Positions 7,095 through 13,895 of a DNA stretch of 13,895 bases are shown here, piece by piece. The stretch's first letter is position 1. Each line of letters begins with the position of its first letter. The notes under the pieces are model-generated. The model searched no databases. It was given only the letters and a program-made list of their open reading frames with translations, and had not been told where the DNA came from. Origin of the DNA: Candidatus Dormiibacterota bacterium (GTDB taxonomy: Bacteria > Chloroflexota > Dormibacteria > UBA8260 > Bog-877); contig PLTL01000364.1 of NCBI GenBank assembly GCA_003164475.1, positions 3,327-17,221 on the forward strand. Direction: 5' to 3'. The position numbers were made by a program, and so were the translations under genes.

Positions 7095-7111
7095 AAAGCC
7101 CCAGCCGGGGC
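7095..7111 (-). terminator. Weak intrinsic terminator-like hairpin after the aldo/keto reductase
   Basis: On the minus strand, four bases past the TGA at 7116, GCCCC (7111-7107) pairs with GGGGC (7102-7098) around a GGCT loop and is followed by TTT. The T-run is only three long, so termination would be partial at best. Confidence 0.35.
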
Positions 7112-7115
7112 CGGT

Positions 7116-8087
7116 TCACCACGCGTAGGCCTCGGGGGCGGCGCCGCCCGGCCCGGGGAAGAGCTGGTCGAGCCGGTCGAGATCCCGCTTTCGGAGCCGG
7201 ATCTCGGTGGCCCGGATCGCGCCCTCGAGCTGCTCCACGGTCCGGGGTCCGATGATCGGCGCCGCCACTCCCTCCTGGTGCAGCAACCAGGCCAGGCCCA
7301 CGCCGGCCGGAGCCTCGCCCAGCTCCGAGCACAGCGACTCATAGTCTTCGAGCTGCTGGCGGTGACGCTCGACCCGGGCCCGGTTGTGGGGCTCGGAGCG
7401 GCGGCCCTCACCCAATTCTCGCAGAGCTCCTCCCAGGATTCCAGATGCCAAAGGGCTCCAAGGGATCAGCCCCAGGCCGTAGTCGCGGCAGGCTGGCAGA
7501 ACCTCCAACTCCACCTCGCGGCGAAGCAGGTTGTAGATCGACTGCTCGCTGATCAGCCCCAGATAGTGACGGTCGCGCGCCCGCTCCTGGGCCTTGGCTA
7601 TGTGCCAGCCGGCGAAGTTGGAGGAGCCCGCGTAGATCACCTTGCCCTGCTGGCGCAGCGTCTCGAAGGCCTCCCAGACCTCCTCCCAGGGGGTCTCCCG
7701 GTCGACGTGGTGCATCTGGTAGAGGTCGATGTGGTCGGTCTGGAGCCGGGTCAGCGAGGCCTCGCAGGCCAGGCGGATGTTGCGAGCTGAGAGGCGCCCG
7801 TCGTTGGGCCAGCCGCTGGTCTCTCCGTAGAGCTTGGTGGCGAGAACCACCTTGTGGCGGCGCTCTCCGCCCCGGGCGAACCAGCGCCCGAGAATCTCCT
7901 CGGTGAGCCCCATCCGGACTGAGCGGCCGTACACGTTGGCGCTGTCGAAGAAGTTGATCCCCAGCTCCAGGGCTCGGTCCATGATCCGGTGGGCCTCCGC
8001 CTCGGAGGTGATGGGACCGAAGTTCATGGTGCCGAGGCAGAGCTGGCTGACCATCAGCCCTGACCTACCCAGATGGACGTACTTCAC
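7116..8087 (-). CDS. Aldo/keto reductase family oxidoreductase
   Basis: Cytoplasmic NADPH-type TIM-barrel oxidoreductase, 323 residues, typical length. It opens with the family pattern LGRSGLMVSQLCLGTMNFG. The catalytic tetrad is visible as Asp48 and Tyr53 (FFDSANVYG), Lys85 (ATKLYG) and His126 (LYQMHH). YAGSSNFAGWHIAKA (about 156-170) and the cofactor-binding PIIGPRTVEQLEGA region near the C-terminus complete the fold. The start is GTG at 8087 with GGGAGGG about ten bases upstream. A GATAAT box lies at 8155-8160. It is most like the general AKR subgroup that includes YajO/YhdN-type enzymes reducing small aldehydes or ketones. The substrate is not deducible. It is only distantly related to the second AKR at 8986. 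Confidence 0.93.
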   Translation of the reverse strand: MKYVHLGRSGLMVSQLCLGTMNFGPITSEAEAHRIMDRALELGINFFDSANVYGRSVRMGLTEEILGRWFARGGERRHKVVLATKLYGETSGWPNDGRLSARNIRLACEASLTRLQTDHIDLYQMHHVDRETPWEEVWEAFETLRQQGKVIYAGSSNFAGWHIAKAQERARDRHYLGLISEQSIYNLLRREVELEVLPACRDYGLGLIPWSPLASGILGGALRELGEGRRSEPHNRARVERHRQQLEDYESLCSELGEAPAGVGLAWLLHQEGVAAPIIGPRTVEQLEGAIRATEIRLRKRDLDRLDQLFPGPGGAAPEAYAW

Positions 8088-8154
8088 GGTGGCTCAACCC
8101 TCCCGCTGAACTGGTGTCAGGCCCAGCCGCTCCGGCGACTGGGACCAGCTTCCG

Positions 8155-8160
8155 ATTATC
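8155..8160 (-). promoter_or_regulatory. -10 box for the aldo/keto reductase
   Basis: GATAAT on the minus strand, 67 nt before the GTG at 8087 and just after the end of the upstream membrane-protein gene. It sits in the near-palindrome CCGATAATCGG. No -35 match is visible. It suggests the reductase has its own transcript even though it follows the membrane protein on the same strand. Confidence 0.45.
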
Positions 8161-8172
8161 GGGTCAGGAGCG

Positions 8173-8895
8173 CTAGTCCTTGGGCGCTGAAGTCACCACC
8201 GGCGGCCGCTCCCCCCCGGCCGGGGAACCCACCCGACCCAGGCTGAGAAAGCCGGCGAACATGGCTGCCATCCCGACCGCCTCGGCGACGCCGAGCTCGG
8301 TGAGGCTGCCACCCACGGTCTTGGCGGCGGAGAATCCGGCGGCCACGATCAGGGCTCCCACGGTCAGCAGCACGCTGCAGACGACCCGGTCGGCACCGGC
8401 CCGAGACTGCATGAATCGGAAGGCCGAGTAGGCTGAGCCGCCGACCAGGACCACCGTGCCCACGATGTTGAATGAGACCGCCGCCACGAAGAGCGGCGTC
8501 CCGTGCCCGGCCAGCGCCCCGCCCAGGATCCCTCGGCTGGTGGCCAGCTTGGCGGAGTCGACCGGCACCAACGCGGCATCCACCGCGAGGACCAGGGTGA
8601 GAGCTACCAGGACTGCGCCGCAGGCCCGGCCCACTCGGACCGGCCCCAGCAGGAAGACCGTCCCCAGGGCGAGGTAGATCACTCCGAGCACCCCACCGAG
8701 GAGGTAGAAGGCCCGGAAGAGCGGCACCGAGAAGCCGAAGGCCTCGCCCAGAGCCTGGGTCAGGGCGGCTGCCGAGAAGATCGCCAGCCCTGTGCCCCAG
8801 GCGGCGAAGGCAGGCTTCCGAGTGCGCCACCAGCGCCGCCACACCACCACCGAGAAGGCCGCCCCCAGAACGCAGGCCAGCACCGCGGCGCCCAT
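8173..8895 (-). CDS. Uncharacterised seven-TM membrane protein
   Basis: I do not recognise a named family. The 240-residue product has about seven hydrophobic helices (2-19, 28-48, 58-82, 88-107, 131-155, 172-190, 200-218) and a short polar C-terminal tail. Features that may define its family are a WRRWWRTRKPAFAAWG stretch after helix 1 and LFRAFYLLGGVLGVIYLALG in helix 3. It has no obvious enzymatic or metal-binding motif. ATG at 8895 is preferred because GAGGAAGG lies just upstream. A GTG at 8907 in the same frame would add four residues but overlap that ribosome site. The gap to the divergent AKR gene is 90 nt. The downstream same-strand neighbour is an aldo/keto reductase 85 nt away. The protein could be a sensor or small transporter, but nothing decides this. 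Confidence 0.75.
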   Translation of the reverse strand: MGAAVLACVLGAAFSVVVWRRWWRTRKPAFAAWGTGLAIFSAAALTQALGEAFGFSVPLFRAFYLLGGVLGVIYLALGTVFLLGPVRVGRACGAVLVALTLVLAVDAALVPVDSAKLATSRGILGGALAGHGTPLFVAAVSFNIVGTVVLVGGSAYSAFRFMQSRAGADRVVCSVLLTVGALIVAAGFSAAKTVGGSLTELGVAEAVGMAAMFAGFLSLGRVGSPAGGERPPVVTSAPKD

Positions 8896-8973
8896 GACCT
8901 TCCTCACTCGCTATCCCGCCGCCTGCCGTCGCCCGCGGAGCCTATCATCCACCCGCGGCTCACGGGCCCCACG

Positions 8974-8979
8974 CATAAT
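8974..8979 (+). promoter_or_regulatory. -10 box of a probable leaderless promoter (second AKR)
   Basis: CATAAT ends exactly six bases before the GTG at 8986, the same spacing as GATAAT to ATG at 1627. There is no Shine-Dalgarno in between, and the CATAAT box occupies the position where one would lie. Confidence 0.55.
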
Positions 8980-8985
8980 GCGCGC

Positions 8986-9969
8986 GTGCGCTTCATCGAT
9001 CTGGACGGCCAACAGCTGTCCGTGGTGGGCCTGGGCTGCTGGCAGTTCGGCGCCAAGGAGTGGGGCTACGGCAGCGAGTACTCCCTGGAGGACTCCCTGG
9101 CGGTGCTGCGCCGGGCGCTGGAGCTCGGGGTGACCGTTTTCGACACCGCCGAGCTGTATGGATCGGGCCGCAGTGAGACCCTGGTCGGGGACGCCCTGCA
9201 CGACTGGGACCGGGACCGCTTCCTGGCTACCAAATTCCTGCCCATCGTGCCGCTGCCCAACGTGATGGTCGCCCACTGCGAACGCAGCCTGGAGCGGCTC
9301 CAGGTGCCGCTGGTGGACCTCTACCAGATTCACTGGCCCAACCCGGCGGTGCCGCTGAGCCGGCAGATGGAGGGGATGCGTCGAATCCTCGCCTCGGGCT
9401 GGAGCCGGCACGCCGGGGTCAGCAACTTCTCGCTCAAGGGCTGGATCTCAGCCGAGCGCTGTCTGGGCCAGGCCGTGATCTCCAACCAGGTTCGCTACAA
9501 CCTGCTGCAGCGCAAGCCCGAGGAGGGGCTCCTCGACTACGCCCAGCAGCACTCGCGACTGGTCTTCGCCTACAGTCCGCTGGCTCAGGGCATCCTCAGC
9601 GGCCGCTATCACTCCGGCAACGCCCCCCGCGACCTGCGCCGGGCCAACACCATGTTCACCGACATCGCGCTCGACGCCGCCGAGCCGGTGCTGAAGCTGC
9701 TGCTCGAGGTGGCCGATGCACACCACTGCACCTCCTCCCAGGCGGCCCTTGCCTACGTCATCTCCCACCCCCGGGTGATCGCCATACCCGGGGCTAAGTC
9801 CGTCGCCCAGCTGGAGTCCAACGTCGAGGCGGCGCAGATCGAGCTGGGGGACGACGAAGTGCTGGCGCTGCGCCGGGTCGCCGACCTTTTCCAGTACTCA
9901 TGGGCCCGGGCCGCCACCCAGGTCGCCGGCCGCTTGCTGGGTTCGCGCATCCGCGGCAAGGCCGCTTAG
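8986..9969 (+). CDS. Aldo/keto reductase (second, divergent paralogue)
   Basis: A 327-residue TIM-barrel oxidoreductase. Catalytic residues are Asp53 and Tyr58 (VFDTAELYG), Lys83 (ATKF) and His116 (LYQIHWP). Other landmarks are HAGVSNFSLKGW (about 145), the AYSPLAQGILSGRY loop and the NADP-binding IPGAKSVAQLESN near residue 270. The frame is open several hundred bases upstream, but only from GTG at 8986 does the N-terminus look like an AKR (strand-turn ...SVVGLGCWQFG). This GTG follows the CATAAT box at leaderless spacing. Compared with the AKR at 7116 it has a shorter loop after the first strand and lacks its C-terminal acidic extension, so the two are not a recent duplication. The stop TAG overlaps the convergent DedA stop by four bases. 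The substrate is unknown. Confidence 0.92.
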   Translation: MRFIDLDGQQLSVVGLGCWQFGAKEWGYGSEYSLEDSLAVLRRALELGVTVFDTAELYGSGRSETLVGDALHDWDRDRFLATKFLPIVPLPNVMVAHCERSLERLQVPLVDLYQIHWPNPAVPLSRQMEGMRRILASGWSRHAGVSNFSLKGWISAERCLGQAVISNQVRYNLLQRKPEEGLLDYAQQHSRLVFAYSPLAQGILSGRYHSGNAPRDLRRANTMFTDIALDAAEPVLKLLLEVADAHHCTSSQAALAYVISHPRVIAIPGAKSVAQLESNVEAAQIELGDDEVLALRRVADLFQYSWARAATQVAGRLLGSRIRGKAA

Positions 9970-10610
9970 GAGAGTTCCGAAGGGCTCTCCTCCGGGCCGC
10001 CGACGGCCCAGCGCTCCAGTTGCCTGCGCGCGACCACCAGACCCACAACCAGCAGCACCAGCAGGACGATCCCAGCCACCGCGCCAGCTCCCCTCACGGT
10101 GCCCCCGAGACGGTTGTAGGCCTTGCCCAGCTCGAAGCCCAGGAGTCCATAGGCGGTGGCCCAGGCGGCCCCGCCCAGAGCGTTGAAGAGCAGGAACTGG
10201 TGGTAGGGCATCTCGGCGGCGCCCGCCACCAGGGCCCCGAAGGTGCGCAGAACGGCGATGAAACGGGCCACCAGCACCGCCAGCGAGCCGCGGCGCACGA
10301 AGAACCGGTGCAGCAGCGTCAGCCGGCGTGCGTCGAGCCCCAGCCGGCCGCCGAAACGCTCCAGCAGCTCATGGCCGACGAGCCGACCGATGGCGTAGCC
10401 GAAGTTGTCACCCAGGATCGCTCCGGCCGCGGCGGCCACCACCACCCCCTCCAGGCTGAGCCTCCCCGTGGTGGCGGAGTAGACCGCCGCGGCGAGCAGG
10501 ATGGCCTCCCCCGGGAAGGGAATCCCCGTGCTCTCGACCAGAGGGCCGGCGAAGACCGCGGCGTACCCATAGGCATGGAGCAGGTGCTCAGGATTGAGGT
10601 CGAGGCTCAC
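9966..10610 (-). CDS. DedA/VTT-family membrane protein
   Basis: A 214-residue inner-membrane protein of the DedA (SNARE-associated/VTT) family, whose members are linked to undecaprenyl-phosphate or phospholipid flipping and to envelope and proton-motive-force homeostasis. Landmarks: LVESTGIPFPGEAILLAAAV (24-43) with Glu26 and Glu35, GAILGDNFGYAIGRLVG (63-79), FFVRRGSLAVLVARFIAVLR (103-122) and FNALGGAAWATAYGLLGF (142-159). The last gives the re-entrant-helix pattern with the key acidic and arginine residues. A final helix (about 176-196) precedes a polar tail. The GTG at 10610 starts one base after the TAA of the DUF72 gene, so translation is probably coupled. There is only a weak AAGG before it. 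Its stop overlaps that of the convergent AKR. Confidence 0.93.
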   Translation of the reverse strand: MSLDLNPEHLLHAYGYAAVFAGPLVESTGIPFPGEAILLAAAVYSATTGRLSLEGVVVAAAAGAILGDNFGYAIGRLVGHELLERFGGRLGLDARRLTLLHRFFVRRGSLAVLVARFIAVLRTFGALVAGAAEMPYHQFLLFNALGGAAWATAYGLLGFELGKAYNRLGGTVRGAGAVAGIVLLVLLVVGLVVARRQLERWAVGGPEESPSELS

Positions 10611-10611
10611 C

Positions 10612-11508
10612 TTAGTCCGCGGGCCCCAGGGGCAGCTCAGGTTCACCGGGTGCCCGGGGGCGCTCCGCCACCCGGTCATCCTGAGAAGAGGGCAGGCCCA
10701 ACTCGAGGAGCTCGGCCATCTGGAGGCCGTTGAGCACCGCGTAGTTGGACCGGTTGTTGTTGAAGAGAAGGTGCAGCTCCTCGGCATCGGCGCTGAGCCG
10801 GCCGATGTCCGACCGCCACTCACCGAGCTCCTCCCTGGTGTAGAGGTAGTTGAAGCGGTCCCTCGAGCTCTCGCCGCGGAGGTACCAGCTCCCCCGATTG
10901 CGGCCATGGAAGCGGACCACGGCCAGCCGCCGGTCGGTGACCTCGACCAGGCGGGGGAAAGAGCCCGAGCCGAGCTGGGGCTCATCGACGACGCACACCG
11001 AGATCCGGGACTCGCTGAGCAGGTCGCAGAGCTGGCCCCAGCGCTCCGGGTCGGCCCAGCTGCGATTGCGCAGCTCCACGATCAGGAGCTCCTCGGGGTG
11101 ACGCTCGCGGAGCCGGGCCAGCCGGTCCAAATTGAGCGGGGAGGCTCCGAACCAGGGCGGGAACTGGAAGTGAAGCGCCCGCAGCTTGCCGCTCGCGCGG
11201 AGCGGCGAGAGGCAGGCGTCGAAGTCTGCCAGCTCCCCATCGGTCGGCTCTCGAGGCCGGCCACCCTCGCGCTCGTGATAGGTCATCGATCGGTATGCCT
11301 TGACGTTGAAGAGGAAGCCCTCGGGAGTGACCTCCGCCCACGCCGCGGTGCGCTGGGGCGGGGGGATTCCGTAGTAGGTGCTGTCCACCTCCACCAGGGG
11401 GAAGAATCGGGCGTAGTAGGCGAGCCGCTCTCCGGCCGGAAGTCCCGGCGGATAGAAGTGCTGGTGGTCACTCCAGTTGCAGGTGCCCACGAGGATCCGG
11501 CCCGCCAT
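10612..11508 (-). CDS. DUF72 (YecE-like) protein
   Basis: A 298-residue cytoplasmic protein of the DUF72 family, a TIM-barrel-like fold of unknown biochemical role. Recognisable blocks are ILVGTCNWSDHQHFYPPGLP at the N-terminus, YARFFPLVEVDSTYYGIPP (about 32-50), FNVKAYRSMTYH (about 66-77), LHFQFPPWF, VELRNRSW, VVRFHGRN and the LHLLFNNN end-strand motif. These match the family in order. ATG at 11508 is chosen because the MAGRILVGT start is family-like, although no good Shine-Dalgarno precedes it. The C-terminus is a proline-rich tail. The gene is followed after one base by DedA, and only 49 nt separate it from the divergent oxidoreductase. The frame is open further upstream, but that part overlaps the neighbour antisense and is not family-like. 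Confidence 0.92.
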   Translation of the reverse strand: MAGRILVGTCNWSDHQHFYPPGLPAGERLAYYARFFPLVEVDSTYYGIPPPQRTAAWAEVTPEGFLFNVKAYRSMTYHEREGGRPREPTDGELADFDACLSPLRASGKLRALHFQFPPWFGASPLNLDRLARLRERHPEELLIVELRNRSWADPERWGQLCDLLSESRISVCVVDEPQLGSGSFPRLVEVTDRRLAVVRFHGRNRGSWYLRGESSRDRFNYLYTREELGEWRSDIGRLSADAEELHLLFNNNRSNYAVLNGLQMAELLELGLPSSQDDRVAERPRAPGEPELPLGPAD

Positions 11509-11543
11509 CGGCCCATGCTCGCAGGTCGGGGGTGGCGACTCGG

Positions 11544-11549
11544 TATCTT
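11544..11549 (+). promoter_or_regulatory. Candidate -10 box close to the PPOX start
   Basis: TATCTT ends eight bases before ATG at 11558 (five before an in-frame GTG at 11555). The leader would be absent or only a base or two. This is a weaker case than the boxes at 1615 and 8974. Confidence 0.35.
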
Positions 11550-11557
11550 GGTGGGTG

Positions 11558-11953
11558 ATGGCCGCAGAGCTCAGCGCCACCCAGGTGGAGTTCCTTCGCG
11601 AGAAGCACATCGCCCACGTGGTGACGTTGCTCCATGACGGCTCCCCCCACGTGACCCCGATCTGGGTCGACACCGATGGGAAGGTGGTCTTGATCAACAC
11701 CGCCCGGGGCCGGGTCAAGGAGCGCAACCTGGCCCGCGATCCGCGGGTGGCCATCTCGATCGCCGACGAGTCCGACATCTACCGCTGGCTGGCGATCCGG
11801 GGGCGGGCCCAACTGGTCGATGGGGGAGCCACCGAGCTGATCAACGCGCTCAACCAGAAGTACACCGGCAACCCCGACTACCCGTTGCCGCTCGGTGAGA
11901 AGCGCGTCACCGTGCGCATCATCCCGGAGCGAATCAGCGGCACCGTCCTCTAG
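11558..11953 (+). CDS. PPOX-class F420-dependent (FDOR-B type) oxidoreductase
   Basis: A 131-residue split-barrel flavin/deazaflavin enzyme, the normal size for the Rv1155-like group. Conserved blocks are AHVVTLLHDGSPHVTPIWVD (19-38), the cofactor-phosphate loop VLINTARGRVKERNLARDPR (44-63), YRWLAIRGRAQL (75-86) and KYTGNPDYP (101-109). The protein ends in strand VTVRIIPERISG. In this family the GRVK.RN..RDPR loop binds F420 or FMN. F420 is likely because HVTP.WVD plus this loop is the usual signature of the F420 subgroup, but FMN cannot be excluded. ATG at 11558 gives a standard N-terminus. The natural substrate is unknown. It is transcribed away from the DUF72-DedA pair. Confidence 0.9.
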   Translation: MAAELSATQVEFLREKHIAHVVTLLHDGSPHVTPIWVDTDGKVVLINTARGRVKERNLARDPRVAISIADESDIYRWLAIRGRAQLVDGGATELINALNQKYTGNPDYPLPLGEKRVTVRIIPERISGTVL

Positions 11954-12157
11954 GACGGCTGTCCCAGGGTCCTTGCCGCCCCCGCCGGTGACAACGCCGC
12001 TCCCTTGCTGAGACCCTCCCTCCGCTGAGAGGAACCCGGCAGGGGCGATCCCCGGCGGCCGGGCCCGGAGCCGGACCGGGGCCGGAGTCCCCGATACGGG
12101 AAGCAGCTACGATGAGGTCCGGTCCAGCCGAAAGGGCTCGGCAATCGGGAGGACATT
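11954..12157 (+). other. Intergenic region before the ferredoxin oxidoreductase gene
   Basis: This region holds a short hairpin right at the PPOX stop (GGAC/GTCC, 11953-11964, no T-run), a direct repeat GCTGAGA at 12007-12013 and 12024-12030 (17-base period), and a very GC-rich stretch (about 12040-12090) able to form several competing hairpins. A TACGAT -10-like box lies at 12108-12113, with no convincing -35. I see no small gene here. Confidence 0.4.
12108..12113 (+). promoter_or_regulatory. Candidate -10 box for the ferredoxin oxidoreductase gene
   Basis: TACGAT matches the TAnnnT pattern common in GC-rich bacteria and would give a leader of about 38 nt, ending in the strong GGGAGG ribosome site at 12148-12153. 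Confidence 0.4.
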
Positions 12158-13895
12158 GTGGCGGAGCAGAATCCCGTCGATCTCAACTTCGTGATCTCGA
12201 CCGTGAACGGATCGGGCAGCCAGTCGGCCAACCTGGTGCTGACCCGAGCGGTGTTTGCCATGGGCATCCCAGTCGCTCCCAAGAGCCTCTTCCCCTCCAA
12301 CATCGAGGGCCTCCCCACCTGGTTCTACCTCCGAGCCAACTCCGCTGGCCACCGCGCTGGCCGCCGCCGCGCCGACCTCCTGGTGGCGCTGAACCGGGCG
12401 ACCTTCGTGGCCGACGTCGCCCAGCTGGAGCCGGGTGGGGTGCTGGTGTTCGAGGAGGCCTTCGGGACCCCGGAGGCGGCGGAGGGCGCACCCCGTCACC
12501 TTTACCCGGTGCCCTTCGCCCGGCTCGCCAAGGAGTCGGTCCCCAACCCCGACCTCCGCAAGTACCTGACCAACATGATCTACGTGGGGGTGGCGGCCGA
12601 GATCTTGGGGATCCCGCGTGCGGCCCTGGAGAAGGCGCTGGCCCACCAATTCCGGGGCAAGCCCCGGTCCATCCCTGCCAACCGCGACGCCATCGAGCTC
12701 GGCCGCGAGTACTTCCGGACGCACCTGACCCGCACCGACGATCTCCGCCTGCTGCCCGGGGAGGGGACCCGCGGGCAACTCCTCTTGGGCGGCAATGAGG
12801 CCGCCGCCCTGGGGGCGATCATGGGTGGCTGCAGCGTGCTGGCCTGGTACCCGATCACGCCCAGTTCCTCTCTGGCCGAGTACCTCATCGCCTTCTCCGA
12901 CCGCTATCGCACCGACCCTGAGACCGGGGAGCGACGGGTCGCCACCATTCAAGCCGAGGACGAACTCAGTGCCGCCGGGATGGTGCTCGGAGCCGGTTGG
13001 GCCGGAGCCCGGGCGATGACCACCACTTCCAGCCCGGGGATCTCCCTGATGGCGGAGTTCGTGGGGCTCGGCTACTACGCCGAGGTCCCCGGCGTCTTCG
13101 TCGATGTCCAGCGCCTGGGGCCCTCCACCGGACTTCCCACCAGGACCAGTCAGGGCGACCTCAGCTTCACCTACACGCTCTCCCACGGAGACACCCGTCA
13201 TCCGGTGCTCCTCCCCGGCACGGTCCGAGAGTGCTACGAGTTCATGCAACGCGCCTTCGACCTGGCCGACCAGCTTCAGACCCCGGTCTTCCTCCTCTCC
13301 GATCTGGACCTGGGGATGAACCTCTGGATGACCGATCCGCTCGTCTACCCGGAGCGGCCCTTCGAACGCGGCAAGGTGCTCCACAAGGCCGACCTGGACC
13401 GCCTGAAGCGGTTCGAGCGCTACCGGGACGTGGACGGTGACGGCATCACCTGGAGAACTCTGCCCGGCACGGAACACCCGCTGGCCGCCTACTTCGCCCG
13501 AGGCTCCGGCCACGACGAGGCGGCCCAGTACACCGAGAGCGCGGAGACCTACACCCGCGTCATGGACCGGCTGGCCCGCAAGCTGGAGAACGCCAAGGTG
13601 CTACTTCCGGAGCCGCAGCTGCAGGAGTCCGGGCAGGCGCTGGCGATCCTTGCCTACGGAAGCTCCCACCACGCCGTGGCCGAGGCCCGCCAGCTGCTGG
13701 CCGGCGAGGGACTACCGACGGACTACCTGCGGCTGCGAGCGCTCCCCACCGTCCCGGAGGTGGCAGAGTTCGTCGCTCGCCACCGGCGCACCTACGTGGT
13801 GGAGCAGAACCGCGACGGGCAGATGGCCACGCTGCTCAAACTTGACATCAAGCCGGAACTGACGCCGCGATTGCGGTCGATCTGCCATATCCATG
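12158..13895 (+). CDS. korA: 2-oxoacid:ferredoxin oxidoreductase alpha subunit with fused gamma domain (3' end outside window)
   Basis: Cytoplasmic iron-sulfur-linked enzyme subunit. With a beta subunit it converts 2-oxoglutarate (or another 2-oxoacid) and CoA to acyl-CoA and CO2 while reducing ferredoxin. GTG at 12158 follows GGGAGG by five bases. The first 579 residues are visible. The gamma domain occupies about 10-190, with VNGSGSQSANLVLTRAVFAM (16-35) and KSLFPSNIEGLPTW (42-55). The alpha pyrimidine-binding domain starts near 205, with WYPITPSSSLAEYL (230-243), QAEDELSAAGMVLGAGWAGA (265-284) and TTTSSPGISLM (288-298). The hallmark is GPSTGLPTRTSQGDL (321-335). The C-terminal domain includes LAYGSSHHAVAEAR and VVEQNRDGQMATLL. 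Actinobacterial KorA is similar in plan, so only the last few dozen residues should be missing. The TPP-binding beta subunit is expected next but not seen. 2-oxoglutarate is the likeliest substrate, unproven. Confidence 0.93.
   Translation, partial: MAEQNPVDLNFVISTVNGSGSQSANLVLTRAVFAMGIPVAPKSLFPSNIEGLPTWFYLRANSAGHRAGRRRADLLVALNRATFVADVAQLEPGGVLVFEEAFGTPEAAEGAPRHLYPVPFARLAKESVPNPDLRKYLTNMIYVGVAAEILGIPRAALEKALAHQFRGKPRSIPANRDAIELGREYFRTHLTRTDDLRLLPGEGTRGQLLLGGNEAAALGAIMGGCSVLAWYPITPSSSLAEYLIAFSDRYRTDPETGERRVATIQAEDELSAAGMVLGAGWAGARAMTTTSSPGISLMAEFVGLGYYAEVPGVFVDVQRLGPSTGLPTRTSQGDLSFTYTLSHGDTRHPVLLPGTVRECYEFMQRAFDLADQLQTPVFLLSDLDLGMNLWMTDPLVYPERPFERGKVLHKADLDRLKRFERYRDVDGDGITWRTLPGTEHPLAAYFARGSGHDEAAQYTESAETYTRVMDRLARKLENAKVLLPEPQLQESGQALAILAYGSSHHAVAEARQLLAGEGLPTDYLRLRALPTVPEVAEFVARHRRTYVVEQNRDGQMATLLKLDIKPELTPRLRSICHIH

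Noticed and set aside
8503..8985. A long N-terminal extension of the second aldo/keto reductase
   Set aside because: The extension is antisense to the seven-TM gene and compositionally a shadow. The AKR fold begins at the GTG at 8986.
8986..9969. The two aldo/keto reductases as a recent tandem duplication
   Set aside because: Apart from the catalytic blocks they differ throughout, lie on opposite strands and are separated by another gene, so they are old paralogues or independent family members.
12007..12040. A possible second TPP riboswitch, because CTGAGA occurs twice before korA
   Set aside because: The required CTGG/CCAGCG hairpin and GGGAAG segment are absent on this strand, and no matching stem order can be built.
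12107..13513. A 468-codon minus-strand open frame opposite the ferredoxin oxidoreductase gene
   Set aside because: Typical antisense shadow. The plus strand encodes KorA motifs throughout, with a strong ribosome site.

Overview
This is a GC-rich bacterial stretch (third codon positions are almost all G or C) with short intergenic gaps, GTG starts and mixed Shine-Dalgarno and apparently leaderless starts. An F420-type split-barrel oxidoreductase and an actinobacterial-style 2-oxoacid:ferredoxin oxidoreductase alpha subunit suggest Actinomycetota or a neighbouring GC-rich phylum such as Dormibacterota or Chloroflexota. That placement is inference: there is no rRNA or phylogenetic marker here. 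I see no insertion sequence, phage gene, tRNA or CRISPR array.

Left part (1-2076): an NCS1-family permease on the minus strand runs off the left edge. Its leader carries a clear TPP (thiamine pyrophosphate) riboswitch at about 1447-1528, preceded by a TATACT -10 box. This makes the permease a likely thiamine or thiamine-precursor (HMP) importer rather than a generic purine/cytosine carrier. Divergent from it is a small hotdog-fold acyl-CoA thioesterase that seems to be leaderless.

Middle (2077-8895): an MFS efflux-type transporter lies on the plus strand. A broken membrane-protein gene (3480-4006, minus) converges on it, with frame changes and an in-frame TGA. Then, all on the minus strand, come a six-TM/GAF/PAS/GGDEF/EAL c-di-GMP protein with both active sites and the inhibitory site intact, an aldo/keto reductase, and an uncharacterised seven-TM protein.

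Right part (8986-13895): a second, distantly related aldo/keto reductase (plus, apparently leaderless) overlaps the stop of a DedA-family membrane protein. DedA is translationally coupled to an upstream DUF72/YecE protein. A PPOX-class F420/FMN oxidoreductase diverges from DUF72. Last is a fused gamma-alpha 2-oxoacid:ferredoxin oxidoreductase subunit cut by the right edge, whose partner beta subunit (expected just outside) would use TPP.

The window looks like ordinary chromosome rather than a defence or mobile island. The most valuable signals are the TPP riboswitch that reassigns the permease, the repeated -10 box placed six bases before a start codon, and the decayed membrane gene.
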